Below are positions 1 to 8,371 of a stretch of DNA of 64,000 nucleotides, piece after piece. Both the position numbers and the translations under genes were made by a program. The first letter of the stretch is position 1, and the number at the start of each line of letters is the position of its first letter. The stretch comes from Agromyces sp. 3263 (GTDB lineage: Bacteria; Actinomycetota; Actinomycetes; Actinomycetales; Microbacteriaceae). The stretch covers positions 930,001 to 994,000 of the forward strand of contig NZ_JAVDUV010000001.1 in assembly GCF_031456545.1 (NCBI RefSeq). The letters run 5' to 3'. The notes beneath the pieces are model-generated. The model saw only the letters and a list, made by a program, of their open reading frames with translations, was not told the origin of the DNA and did no database searches.

Positions 1-814
1 CGACGAGGGTCGACGTGATTCGCGCGTCGCGTGTCGAGAACTGCAGGGCGACGGCGGCCAGGTCGACCCCGTACGAGTCGCAGAGCGCCCGGAGCCGCTC
101 GGTGCGTGCCATGACCTCGGGGTCGGGCTCGCGGTACTGGTACCGCGGCTTCTGGTCGAGCGGCTTGGCGAGCAGGCCGCTGGCATAGGGGGCGGCGTTG
201 AGGTAGGTCATGCCCAGCTCGACCACCTTGGTGATGAGGGGGCTCGCCGACTGGTCGAGCAGCGTGAACCGGTTGTGGTTGAGCAGCACGTCGAACACGC
301 CCAGGTCGACGTACTGTTCCATCGCCTCGAGGTCACCGCCGGCAACGCCGATCGCGGTGACCAGCCCCTCCTCCTTGAGCTGTCGCATGCCCTCGAGCGC
401 CCCACCCGGGGCCGTGATCTCCTCGAACGCGAACCGCTCGGGGTCGTGCAGGTGGAACAGGTCGACCCGCTCCACGCCGAGCCGCTCGCAGCTCTCCTCG
501 AACGACCGGCGCACGCGCGCGGCCGAGAAGTCCCGGCCGTCGGGGTCCGCCTTGGTGGCCAGCACGAACCCGTCGGGAAGTCCGCCGGCCCGCTCGATCG
601 CGACGCCGATGCGCCGCTCGCTCTCCCCCTTGCCGTACTCGTTCGACGTGTCGAGGAAGTTGATCGGGGTCTCGAAGACGGCCTCGACCGTGGCGATGGC
701 CCGGTCCTCGTCGACCCCGTAGCCGTACGTCTGCGGCATGCCGCCGAGGGGACTCGTGCCGACGCAGAGATCGGACACGGTGATGCCGGTCGTGCCGACG
801 GGGTTGAACTCCAT
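1..814 (-). CDS. Aldo/keto reductase, aldose 1-dehydrogenase-like (partial)
   Basis: An NAD(P)-dependent aldo/keto reductase, closest in feel to the L-fucose / D-threo-aldose 1-dehydrogenase group that oxidises free sugars to lactones. The gene begins at ATG 814 behind a good ribosome site (CCAGGAGGAACC) and runs off the left edge, so the C-terminus is missing. The N-terminus reads MEFNPVGTTGITVSDLCVGT. Catalytic tetrad candidates are visible: LDTSNEYGKGES (Asp and Tyr), ATKADPD (Lys) and LFHLHDPE (His). It lies 43 bases downstream of the ECF sigma gene on the same strand and may be co-transcribed with it. Family call is firm; the substrate is inferred. Confidence 0.85.
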   Translation of the reverse strand, partial: MEFNPVGTTGITVSDLCVGTSPLGGMPQTYGYGVDEDRAIATVEAVFETPINFLDTSNEYGKGESERRIGVAIERAGGLPDGFVLATKADPDGRDFSAARVRRSFEESCERLGVERVDLFHLHDPERFAFEEITAPGGALEGMRQLKEEGLVTAIGVAGGDLEAMEQYVDLGVFDVLLNHNRFTLLDQSASPLITKVVELGMTYLNAAPYASGLLAKPLDQKPRYQYREPDPEVMARTERLRALCDSYGVDLAAVALQFSTRDARITSTLV

Positions 815-857
815 GGTTCCTCCTGGCGAGAAGTCCTCGAGCACTGCTGGGTCCTCC

Positions 858-2144
858 TCATTCTCGACCGGACGACCCCAGTTCGTCGCGTCGGCGTGAC
901 AGGTGGGCCCGTTCGGCGGTGTTGCCGGCGAGCGCGATCGCCCGGTCGTAGGCGGTGCGCGCCTCCGCTCGACGCCCGAGCCGGCGCAGGAGCTCCGCAC
1001 GCGTGGCGTGGAACGCGTGATAGCCGTCGAGCGCGTCTGCCACCCGGTCGACGGCCCTCAACGCGACATCCGGCCCCTCGAGCTCGCCGACCGCGATGGC
1101 ACGGTTGAGGGCGACGATCGGCGAGGCATCCAGTCGCTGCAGCTGGTCGTACAGGGCGACGACCTGCGACCAGTCGGTGTCGCGGGCGTCGCAGGCATCG
1201 GTGTGCACCGCGTTGATCGCCGCCAGCAGCTGGTAGCGACCGGGAGCCGCGCCCGAATCCAGGCGCTCGCGCACCAGCCGGTGCCCCTCCTCGATCAGCG
1301 CGGCATCCCACAGCCGGCGGTCCTGCTCCGCAAGCGGCACGAGTTCGCCTGCGGCAGAGAGGCGAGCCGGGCGGCGTGCCTCCGTCAGCAGCATCAGCGC
1401 CAGCAGGCCGACCACCTCGCCGTCGTCGGGGAGCAGTTCACGGATCAGCCGCGTCAGCCGGATCGCCTCGGCCGTCAGGTCGGCACGCACCGGGTCGGTG
1501 TCGGGGCCGGTCGCGAGGTATCCCTCGTTGAAGACGAGGAACAGCACGGCGAGCACGCCGGTGATGCGCGCTGGGAGATCCCGTGCCGACGGCACCCGGT
1601 AGGGGATGCCGGCGGCGGCGATCTTGCCCTTGGCCCGGGTGAGGCGCTGCGCCATGGTGCGCTCCTGCACGAGGAATCCCTCGGCGATCTGCGGCACGGT
1701 GAGGCCGCCGACCAGGCGGAGCGTCAGCGCGATCCGTGCCTCCATCGCCAGGGCCGGGTGGCAGCACGTGAAGACCAACCGGAGCCGGTCGTCATCGATG
1801 ACGCCGAGCGGTTCGGGCGGGTCGTGGTCGGTCAGCATCAGTGCCTCCCGGTGCTTGTCGGCACGCTTGTGCTCGCGCCGGATCCGATCGATCGCCTTGC
1901 GATTGGCGGTCGTGGTGAGCCACGCGCCGGGGTTCGGCGGCACGCCGTCGGCCGGCCACCGCTCGACGGCGGTCGCGAACGCCTCGGCCGACGACTCCTC
2001 GGCGAGGTCGAGGTCGCCGAAGCGCTTGGCGAGTGAGGCGACCACCCGGGCCCACTCCTCGTGGTGCGCCCGGGTGATCGCCGTTCGGGCGTCGATCAGT
2101 CCTCCGGGCCCAGGAGCGGCCGCACCTCGAGCCGTCGGTTGCAC
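858..2144 (-). CDS. ECF42-type RNA polymerase sigma factor with TPR-like C-terminal extension
   Basis: An extracytoplasmic-function sigma factor with a long C-terminal extension. Sigma-2 is seen around AEESSAEAFATAVERWP and the PGAWLTTTANRKAIDRIRRE stretch. Sigma-4 is seen around ARIALTLRLVGGLTVPQIAEGFL. The DUF6596-like part has the FLVFNEGYLA motif, and a TPR-like helix pair near the end includes LLRRLGRRAEARTAYDRAIA. The neighbouring DGPF/YciI gene is the known partner of the ECF42 group, which supports the subgroup call. No membrane anti-sigma factor lies nearby. The start is uncertain: GTG 2144 overlaps the DGPF gene by 49 bases, whereas the first conserved residues (RAHHEEWARVV) begin only near 2085, so a rare CTG at 2099 is also possible. 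Confidence 0.85.
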   Translation of the reverse strand: MQPTARGAAAPGPGGLIDARTAITRAHHEEWARVVASLAKRFGDLDLAEESSAEAFATAVERWPADGVPPNPGAWLTTTANRKAIDRIRREHKRADKHREALMLTDHDPPEPLGVIDDDRLRLVFTCCHPALAMEARIALTLRLVGGLTVPQIAEGFLVQERTMAQRLTRAKGKIAAAGIPYRVPSARDLPARITGVLAVLFLVFNEGYLATGPDTDPVRADLTAEAIRLTRLIRELLPDDGEVVGLLALMLLTEARRPARLSAAGELVPLAEQDRRLWDAALIEEGHRLVRERLDSGAAPGRYQLLAAINAVHTDACDARDTDWSQVVALYDQLQRLDASPIVALNRAIAVGELEGPDVALRAVDRVADALDGYHAFHATRAELLRRLGRRAEARTAYDRAIALAGNTAERAHLSRRRDELGSSGRE

Positions 2145-2431
2145 GCCTTGGACCCGTCGGCCATGAGCGCGAGCGCGACGTCGAGGTCGGGCGCCTCGAT
2201 GATCCAGAGGCCCGCCATGTGCTCCTTCGACTCGATGAACGGTCCGTCGGTGAAGACGGGTTCGTCGCCTCGGCCGTCGATGACCGTCGCCGTGCTCGGG
2301 TCGGCGAGGCCGGCCGCGAACACCCAATGGCCGCCCGCCCGAAGCCGGTCGTTGAACGCGTCGATCGCGACCGCCTCCTCGGGCGTGCCCGAGTTGGTCC
2401 GGTGGTCGATCACGGAAACCAGGTACTGCAT
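2096..2431 (-). CDS. YciI/DGPF-domain protein, partner of ECF42 sigma factor
   Basis: A 111-residue YCII-superfamily protein of the DGPF type. The signature TDGPFIESKEHMAGLWII is present at about residues 61-78, followed by a helical DLDVALALMA segment. Start ATG 2431 has a strong ribosome site (GGAGGTGTGAG). Its stop codon overlaps the sigma-factor reading frame, so the two are co-translated. DGPF proteins are encoded next to ECF42 sigma factors in many actinobacteria. Their biochemical role is not settled, and none is claimed here beyond the association. Confidence 0.85.
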   Translation of the reverse strand: MQYLVSVIDHRTNSGTPEEAVAIDAFNDRLRAGGHWVFAAGLADPSTATVIDGRGDEPVFTDGPFIESKEHMAGLWIIEAPDLDVALALMADGSKACNRRLEVRPLLGPED

Positions 2432-2482
2432 CTCACACCTCCGAGTGCGGTTCAGCTGCCATTGTGCGACGGATGCCGCGTG

Positions 2483-3082
2483 CTACGCGTACTGCGGACG
2501 CCCGGCGGGTCGGTACGTCTGCACCGTGATGCCCGTCGGGAAGGTGCGCGATTCGAGGAGCTCGAGGGCGAAGTCCCTGCCCGACTCGGGGAACAGTCGA
2601 GTACCGCCACCGACGATGACCGGGCAGACGATCAGCGTCATCTCGTCGACGAGCTCGTGCTCGAGCAGCCACCGGATGAGCTGGCCGCTGCCGTGCACCT
2701 GCAGCTCGCCGCCCGGCTGGGCCTTCAGGTCCCGGATGGCGGCCTCGAGGTCTCCCGAGAGCACGGTTGAGTCCGCCCAGCCCGGGTCGGTGATCGTGTT
2801 CGATGCGACGTACTTCGGGCGTGTGTTCAGGGCGCCCGAGAACGGGTTCTCGCTCGCGTCCCGAACGCCCCAGTACCCGGCGAAGAGCTCGAAGGTGCGC
2901 CGGCCGAACAGGAACGCGTCGGCCCGCTGGTAGAAGTCGGCGATGTAGCCGACCGACTCCTCGTCGCCGACCGGGATCGCCCAGCCGCCCCGGTCGAATC
3001 CGGGGTCGAGCTCGGGGTTGTTCCCGCCGTTCGCCTGCATCACGCCGTCGACGGTGATCTGGGTGTTGGTGATCAGCTTCAT
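2483..3082 (-). CDS. Dihydrofolate reductase family protein (RibD C-terminal domain)
   Basis: A 199-residue reductase of the RibD C-terminal / DHFR-like fold, predicted to bind NADPH and reduce a small unidentified substrate. Family features are the N-terminal ITVDGVMQANGG strand-loop, the FLFGRRTFELFAGYW segment, and the C-terminal VCPVIVGGGTRLFPE motif. ATG 3082 was chosen over an upstream in-frame ATG because MKLITNTQITVDGV is the usual beginning of this family and a GAGAGGGA ribosome site precedes it. It heads a run of same-strand genes: this gene, then DGPF, then the sigma factor, with 51 bases to the DGPF gene. That suggests it belongs to the sigma unit or its regulon. Confidence 0.85.
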   Translation of the reverse strand: MKLITNTQITVDGVMQANGGNNPELDPGFDRGGWAIPVGDEESVGYIADFYQRADAFLFGRRTFELFAGYWGVRDASENPFSGALNTRPKYVASNTITDPGWADSTVLSGDLEAAIRDLKAQPGGELQVHGSGQLIRWLLEHELVDEMTLIVCPVIVGGGTRLFPESGRDFALELLESRTFPTGITVQTYRPAGRPQYA

Positions 3083-3235
3083 GATCGTGGTCCCTCTCTC
3101 GGGCCGCCCCCTCTGGCGACCTCTCACCCCTGCTACGAACAGGAGGAGCCGGATGCGACAGCACTGCCCCGACATTCTCGAGCCGATATCGGCGAGCGTA
3201 TCGACGTGGCGGCGGGACCGTCGATCCGGTCCGAC

Positions 3236-4492
3236 TCAGGCGGCGCGCAGCCCCAGCGAGTCGAGCACGCGCACGAGGGTATCGGGAGCACCGACATTGC
3301 CGGGGACGACGACATAGAGCAGTTCGCGGCCGTCGTGGGTAGTGAGTCGCCAGACCGACACCCCGGGCAGCACCTGCCCCACCACGACGGCCGACGTCGC
3401 GCCGATGCCGACGCGGGCCACTTCCGCCGACGTGATGCCGCCCTTCGACACGACGACCTCCACCTCGGGAAGCAGCGTGCGCACTGCGGTGGTGAGCGCG
3501 GCCATCACCTTCTCACCGTGTGCGAGCGTGTTGTGCATGGCCGACCGGTCGCGCTCGCTCGTCACGATGGCGAGTGGATGCACGGCGAGGTGTGCTCTGG
3601 CTGCCTCGGCTGCCGTCCACCCCGCGGACGCCGGCTCGGCGAGGGCGGCGTCCGTGTCGATGACGGCGGGAGCGCCCCACGACGCGACGAGCGGCGCGAG
3701 CTGGGCGGTCGCGCCGGCAGTGTGCGAGCCGCAGACGAGCAGCACGGGGCCCGGTTCCGGGATCAGGGGCGCCTCGAGCAGGGAACGGCTCGCGACGCCG
3801 GCGAGTTCGGCCGCGAGCGGTGCCGCGCAGCGCACGACCACGTCGACTCCCGCCGTCGTCGTCGCCTCCACGGCGCGGGCGATGGCGGCGATATCTTCGG
3901 CGTCGACCGCATCGGGCACGATGACGGTGCCGGCCGGCGCGTTCGCGATCGTGTCGGCCAGTGACGGGCCGTCACCGCGAACGGCGGACAGCGGGACTGA
4001 CACGCCCGTGCGCCCCGACTTCGCGGCGACGTAGTCGACGAGCACGCCCGTGGAGAACCCGAACACCGGGTCATCCGCGTATTCGCTCTCGTGGGCGGGC
4101 ACGTCGACGCCGTCGACGCGGACGAGATGCACGCCGTCGCGGGTCGTGCGCCCGCCGTCGGGAAAGGCCGGCACGAAGAGCATGACTGCGCCGTCGTCGA
4201 GGAAGACCTCGGTCTCGGCGAAGACGTGGCCCCGGAGGGTCGAGTCGCCACGGAGTACGAAGCGCACCTCGTCGCCGAGGCGACGGGCGGCCTCCTCCCC
4301 GTCGGCGCGGATGCCTCGCACCAGCGCCACGGCGGTCGGCTCGTCGAGCGCGCGGCTGTTGGTCTGCACGTACACGCTGTCGGCATTCCGTAGGGCGTCG
4401 GTCAGCAGGTCGGCGTCGCTTTCGAGGAGCACGGTGACGCCCGTGGCCGACTGCGTGCCGGTGGGGTCGTCGTCCAGGACGATGGTCTTCAT
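3236..4492 (-). CDS. Four-carbon acid sugar kinase family protein (DUF1537/Otn-type)
   Basis: A 418-residue ATP-dependent kinase of the DUF1537 family, whose characterised members phosphorylate four-carbon sugar acids (tetronates, 3-oxo-tetronates) or related branched acids. The N-terminal acidic motif LDDDPTGTQSATG and the C-terminal nucleotide-binding KGGITSAEV and VVPGNVGAPDTL motifs are intact and the length is normal. It is the last gene of a minus-strand operon with an MHS transporter, a GntR regulator and a SAF-domain dehydrogenase. The usual tetronate partners (aldolase OtnC, isomerase OtnI) are absent, so the exact substrate cannot be named. Start ATG 4492. Confidence 0.88.
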   Translation of the reverse strand: MKTIVLDDDPTGTQSATGVTVLLESDADLLTDALRNADSVYVQTNSRALDEPTAVALVRGIRADGEEAARRLGDEVRFVLRGDSTLRGHVFAETEVFLDDGAVMLFVPAFPDGGRTTRDGVHLVRVDGVDVPAHESEYADDPVFGFSTGVLVDYVAAKSGRTGVSVPLSAVRGDGPSLADTIANAPAGTVIVPDAVDAEDIAAIARAVEATTTAGVDVVVRCAAPLAAELAGVASRSLLEAPLIPEPGPVLLVCGSHTAGATAQLAPLVASWGAPAVIDTDAALAEPASAGWTAAEAARAHLAVHPLAIVTSERDRSAMHNTLAHGEKVMAALTTAVRTLLPEVEVVVSKGGITSAEVARVGIGATSAVVVGQVLPGVSVWRLTTHDGRELLYVVVPGNVGAPDTLVRVLDSLGLRAA

Positions 4493-4575
4493 GGTGAATC
4501 CTTGATCGGGAGCGAGGGGACGGAGCGGATGCCCGCGGCGGACGGGCCGGCGCGTGGGCCGGCCCGTCCGGGGCT

Positions 4576-5904
4576 TCACGCCTGGGCGATGATCTCGTCG
4601 ACCCGGGCGCGGTCCTTCGGACCCCAGGTCTCGCGGGTGAGCAGGGTGCCGATGAGGCCGAGCAGGCCGCAGCCGAGGTACACCCAGGCCACGCCGCCCC
4701 AGCCGAGCGGCACGGCGACGGCTGTGGCGATGAGCGGGATGAAGCCCGAGATCGCCGCCGAGAACTGGTAGCCGATCGAGGCGCCCGACGAGCGGATGTT
4801 CGTGCTGAACAGCTCCGAGAACCACGCGCCCTGCGTGCCGGCCAGCGAGTCGTGGATGATCGACATCGCGATGATGTAGACGAACACGATCAGATACGGC
4901 AGGCCCGTGTTCACGAGCAGGAACATCGGGAAGGCGAACGCGATGAGCAGGATGGTGCCGAAGAAGTACATCGGCCTGCGTCCGACCCGGTCGCTCAGCG
5001 CGCCGAACAGGATGGTCGTGAACAGTCCGATCGCCGCGGCGGTGACGAGGCCGGTGAGCGCCGTCGCCCGGTCGGTGATCGGGTCATCACCCGTCGTGAG
5101 GTACGACAGCATGTAGGTGACGATCACGTAGAACCCGCCCGACTCCGCGAGGCGCAGGGCGATGACCCGCAGGATCGTGCGCCAGTCGTTCTTGAAGACC
5201 TCCTTGAGGGGGTTCTTCACGACAAGGCCCGCGGTCTTGGTGTCGATGAACTCGGGCGACTCCGAGACCTTCGCGCGGATGATGAGGCCGGCGATGATGA
5301 GCACCGACGACAGCAGGAACGGCAGGCGCCACGCGAGCTCGTTGTCGAGGTTCGTCGACCAGAGGAAGACGAGGTTGGCGAGGAGGAGACCGAGCGGCAC
5401 GCCGGCCTGCGGGATCGCGGTGTACTTGCCTCGTTGCTTCCATGGCGCGTGCTCGAACGTCATGAGGATCGCGCCGCCCCACTCCGCACCGAAGGCGATG
5501 CCCTGGATGACGCGGATGAGCACGAGGAGGATGGGAGCGAGCAGCCCGACCTGTTCGTAGGTCGGCAGGATGCCGATGAGCACGGTGGAGATGCCCATCA
5601 GGAGGAGCGCGCCGACCAGTACCGGCTTGCGGCCGATGCGGTCGCCGAGGTAGCCGCCGATGACGCCGCCGAGGGGGCGCATCGCGAAGCCGATGCCGAA
5701 GGTGGCGAAGCCGAGCAGGACTCCCACCACCGGGTCCTCCGCGTGGAAGAACACGGTGTTGAAGTACAGCGCGGCGGCCGTGCCGTACGCCAGGAAGTCG
5801 TAGTTCTCGATGGTGGTGCCGACGGCACTGCCGATGGCGGTGCGCAGCTTGTCTGGTGAGCCGTTCCTGGCTCGGACCTGGGGGTCGATGGTCATGGTCG
5901 TCAT
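4576..5904 (-). CDS. MHS-family MFS transporter (metabolite:H+ symporter)
   Basis: A 442-residue inner-membrane transporter with about 12 membrane segments. It belongs to the metabolite:H+ symporter branch of MFS (ShiA/ProP/KgtP-like). Evidence includes the N-terminal TTIENYDFLAYGTAAALYF, the loop 2-3 signature GGVIGGYLGDRIGRKPVL, the second-half copy FGALSDRVGRRPMY and FGAEWGGAI in TM4. Members carry organic acids or zwitterions with protons. Placed between the GntR regulator and the DUF1537 kinase, it most likely imports the sugar acid used by this operon; that substrate is inferred. Start ATG 5904 follows GAGATATGAACC, so the ribosome site is weak. Confidence 0.9.
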   Translation of the reverse strand: MTTMTIDPQVRARNGSPDKLRTAIGSAVGTTIENYDFLAYGTAAALYFNTVFFHAEDPVVGVLLGFATFGIGFAMRPLGGVIGGYLGDRIGRKPVLVGALLLMGISTVLIGILPTYEQVGLLAPILLVLIRVIQGIAFGAEWGGAILMTFEHAPWKQRGKYTAIPQAGVPLGLLLANLVFLWSTNLDNELAWRLPFLLSSVLIIAGLIIRAKVSESPEFIDTKTAGLVVKNPLKEVFKNDWRTILRVIALRLAESGGFYVIVTYMLSYLTTGDDPITDRATALTGLVTAAAIGLFTTILFGALSDRVGRRPMYFFGTILLIAFAFPMFLLVNTGLPYLIVFVYIIAMSIIHDSLAGTQGAWFSELFSTNIRSSGASIGYQFSAAISGFIPLIATAVAVPLGWGGVAWVYLGCGLLGLIGTLLTRETWGPKDRARVDEIIAQA

Positions 5905-5970
5905 GATCGGTTCATATCTCCCTTGATACTGGGCCGGTCGTGGCCCGTTCCCTCGGGAGCGAACCGTGGA

Positions 5971-6717
5971 CTAGGTCCGGGCTGCGTTCCCGCGGTGAGC
6001 GTTGATCTTGTAGAAGTCGGTGATGTGCTGCTGCACGTGTTCGGCAGCGGCCGGCCCATCGCCGGCCACGATCGCCTGGAGGATCTCGCGGTGTTCTCGG
6101 CGGACGGTCTTGGCGGTCTCGCGCCAGTCCTCGAGCTCGGCGTACATCTGCACCATCTGCCGATGGATCGCCGTACGCAACGAGCCCATGAGGTGCGCGG
6201 TCAGGGCGTTCCCCGTCGATTCCGCGATCCGCATGTGGAAGGCGGCATCCAGCCGGTTGAACTCGGAGGAGTCGATCCCGGGGTCGTCCATCCGGTCGAG
6301 GATCGCGGCGAGGGCGCGGTGGTCGTCGTCATCTGAACGGTATGCGGCCTCCTCCACGCTCCAGGCCTCGAGGGCGAGTCGGGTCTCCAGCACGTCGTTC
6401 CAGCTGAACTGCGCCAGTGCGATCTGGAGCTTGAGGAGGTTGACCATCCCGTCGCCGGGCGTCGAGAGGAGCACTGCTCCCCCATCCGGCCCACCGCCGC
6501 GACGGATCTCGACGACGCCCAGCGCCTCGAGCACCCGGAGCGATTCGCGGAGCGACGGCCGGGACACCCCGAGCGAGACGGCGAGTTCCCGTTCGCTCGG
6601 CAGGTGATCCCCCGCCTTGAGGCGCCCGTCGAGGATGCGCTCCTCGATCTGCGCCATCACCTGCTCGTACGTGCGGATGCGTTGGACCGGCTCCCAGCCC
6701 TCGCCGTTCGTCGCCAT
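5971..6717 (-). CDS. GntR-family regulator, FadR/FCD subfamily
   Basis: A 248-residue repressor with an N-terminal winged helix (LPSERELAVSLGVSRPSLRESLRVLEALGVVEI) and an all-helical FCD effector domain. The FCD metal-site residues are visible: Asp and His in RLDAAFHMRIAESTG, His in EHREILQAI and His in AEHVQQHI. ATG 6717 is preferred to an in-frame ATG 30 bases upstream because GGAGGGG lies just ahead of it. It sits inside the sugar-acid operon. Sites of the form TGGTCNGACCA, matching the FadR-subfamily rule TNGTNNNACNA, lie at the operon promoter and upstream of this gene, so it probably represses both. Confidence 0.92.
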   Translation of the reverse strand: MATNGEGWEPVQRIRTYEQVMAQIEERILDGRLKAGDHLPSERELAVSLGVSRPSLRESLRVLEALGVVEIRRGGGPDGGAVLLSTPGDGMVNLLKLQIALAQFSWNDVLETRLALEAWSVEEAAYRSDDDDHRALAAILDRMDDPGIDSSEFNRLDAAFHMRIAESTGNALTAHLMGSLRTAIHRQMVQMYAELEDWRETAKTVRREHREILQAIVAGDGPAAAEHVQQHITDFYKINAHRGNAART

Positions 6718-6791
6718 GATCGAACCCCTCCGGTCGCCGAAGTCCACCTCGAGTGGATGTCAGTGTCTCCATCGTAGTTTCCATGGTCCGA

Positions 6792-6802
6792 CGGTCTGAC
6801 CG
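6792..6802. promoter_or_regulatory. GntR operator-like palindrome upstream of gntR
   Basis: CGGTCTGACCG is a perfect odd-centred palindrome sharing the GGTCTGACC core with the two operators at the operon promoter. It lies 75-85 bases upstream of the GntR start and just before the end of the dehydrogenase gene, with a further half site (ATGGTCCGAC) at 6783-6792. A TACGAT -10-like hexamer follows downstream on the minus strand. Likely an autoregulatory site. Confidence 0.55.
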
Positions 6803-6805
6803 GGC

Positions 6806-8167
6806 TCAGGCGGCGACGGCGTGTTCGGCGCGGAACTCGGTCTCGAGCTGCCGCCGGATCTGCACGGCGAACTGGGTCTCGTCGAGCGTGACGTCGTCCC
6901 ACGAGACCGTCTGGTCCTTCGGGACGTCGCGGATGAGCTTCGCCCCGTATGCGAGGCCGAGGGGCAGCGCGTTGCGGTCGAGCGAGATGTGCGAGGGCGC
7001 GAGCTTGCCGAAGACGGTGTAGCCGCCCTCGCCGTCGAGCGTGTCGCCGGCGCGGAGGTCCTTCTTCGCGGTCGTGACGACGTCGCCGCGGAACCCGGTC
7101 GGTGCGCCGGTCGGCTCGCGGCGGAGCACCGCCGAGGCGATCGAGACGCCGAGCTCGAGCCCGATCATGTGGTACGGGCGGTAGAGCGAGCCGTAGCGCC
7201 CGGTCTCGTCGGTGTGCACGCCGTACTCCTTGAAGCACTGCACGGCGTAGTCGGTGGTCGCCTCGAAGGTGACGTAGACGCCCCAGCGAAGGTTGTCGGG
7301 AACCTCGCGCCCGTCGCGGTACATGCTCGAGGCGATCTCGACCGTGCCGCGTCGAGTCAGGCTGCCGCCGGCGAACCGGTTCTCGCGGAACACGGTGGGC
7401 AGGTCGTCCTTGCTCGCCGCGGGGAAGAGCAGGCCCTCGTCCTGCGGGACGAGGCCGGTGCCATTGGCGACGGCCGCCATCTCGATCGCCGACTTCGTGC
7501 CGTCGAGGAACGAGTTGAACATCTTCGGGTTGTAGTCGCCGCTCGCGAGCTGCTCGGGCGTGAAGCCGTAGTAGTTCCACACGGTGTCGGGCGTGGAGTA
7601 GTTGTACTCGGGCAGGTACTTGGTGCCCTTGCCGGCGGCGACGACGTCGAAGCCGACCGTGCGGCACCAGTCGACGAGCTCGCAGATGAGGGCGGGCTGG
7701 TCGCCGTAGGCCATCGCGTAGATGACCCCGGCCGCCTGGGCGCGGCGCTGCAGGATCGGCCCGACCATGCAGTCGGCCTCGACGTTGACCATGATCACGT
7801 GCTTGCCGTGGTCGATCGCGGTGACGGCGTGATAGGTGCCGACGAGCGGGTTGCCCGTGATCTCGAGGATCACCTCGACGGCCGGGTGCGTGATGAGCGC
7901 GGTCGAGTCGTCGATCACCGCGGTGCCGCCGGTGCGCGCGGCCTCGTCGAGTGAGGCCGCCGCGTAGCGCTCGGCCGGCCACCCGGTGCGCTCCAGGGCG
8001 TCCTTCGCCTTGGGCACGTTGATGTCGGCCACGCCGACCACGTGCAGGTTGTCGCTGCCGACGGCCTGCGTCAGGAACATCGAGGCGAACTTTCCGGCGC
8101 CGATGACGCCGACGCGGATGGGCCCCGCTTGGGCGGTGCGCTGCTGCATGAGCGTGAAGAGATTCAC
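6806..8167 (-). CDS. NAD(P)-dependent homoserine dehydrogenase-like oxidoreductase with SAF domain
   Basis: A 453-residue oxidoreductase. The N-terminal Rossmann fold (VGVIGAGKFASMFLTQAV) is followed by a homoserine-dehydrogenase-like middle (ITGNPLVGTYHAVTAIDHGKHVIMVNVEAD). A C-terminal SAF domain (DLRAGDTLDGEGGYTVFGKL) follows. SAF domains occur in sugar-acid dehydratases and in this dehydrogenase group. The GTG start at 8167 is supported by AGGAGTGGTCC just upstream. It is the first gene of the operon and lies directly behind the GntR-controlled promoter. The predicted role is oxidation of a sugar acid before phosphorylation by the DUF1537 kinase; this order of steps is inference. Confidence 0.85.
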   Translation of the reverse strand: MNLFTLMQQRTAQAGPIRVGVIGAGKFASMFLTQAVGSDNLHVVGVADINVPKAKDALERTGWPAERYAAASLDEAARTGGTAVIDDSTALITHPAVEVILEITGNPLVGTYHAVTAIDHGKHVIMVNVEADCMVGPILQRRAQAAGVIYAMAYGDQPALICELVDWCRTVGFDVVAAGKGTKYLPEYNYSTPDTVWNYYGFTPEQLASGDYNPKMFNSFLDGTKSAIEMAAVANGTGLVPQDEGLLFPAASKDDLPTVFRENRFAGGSLTRRGTVEIASSMYRDGREVPDNLRWGVYVTFEATTDYAVQCFKEYGVHTDETGRYGSLYRPYHMIGLELGVSIASAVLRREPTGAPTGFRGDVVTTAKKDLRAGDTLDGEGGYTVFGKLAPSHISLDRNALPLGLAYGAKLIRDVPKDQTVSWDDVTLDETQFAVQIRRQLETEFRAEHAVAA

Positions 8168-8228
8168 GGACCACTCCTTTGTAGATCTCCCGGGCACATG
8201 GACGCCGGGCCTGAAATCTGTTGGATGA

Positions 8229-8241
8229 ATGGTCAGACCAT
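8229..8241. promoter_or_regulatory. GntR operator 1 of the sugar-acid operon
   Basis: ATGGTCAGACCAT is a perfect palindrome around A8235. It matches the FadR-subfamily consensus TNGTNNNACNA and lies downstream of the predicted -10, about 62 bases before the GTG start. Its centre is 37 bases from that of the second operator. Confidence 0.75.
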
Positions 8242-8256
8242 CATCGCGATAGATCG

Positions 8257-8285
8257 AGTGTATGGATGGTCTGACCATCTGTCAA
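8257..8285 (-). promoter_or_regulatory. Promoter of the sugar-acid operon with operator in the spacer
   Basis: On the minus strand TTGACA (8285-8280) and TACACT (8262-8257) are separated by exactly 17 bases, close to a housekeeping sigma consensus. The spacer is almost entirely the 15-base palindrome GATGGTCTGACCATC (8265-8279), the second GntR operator. A repressor bound there would block polymerase directly. Confidence 0.8.
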
Positions 8286-8357
8286 GCGCGCATCCCGGAT
8301 GCCGCGGGCGCTCCGAGCACCACCGTCGCCCACAGGCGCCGGATTGTCGGTGTGAAA

Positions 8358-8371
8358 CCGGCCTCAGCCGG
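8358..8371 (-). terminator. Possible terminator hairpin overlapping the hydrolase stop codon
   Basis: On the minus strand CCGGC-TGAG-GCCGG followed by TTTC forms a short GC-rich hairpin that contains the stop codon of the alpha/beta hydrolase. There is no long T tract, so this is a weak call. Confidence 0.3.
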
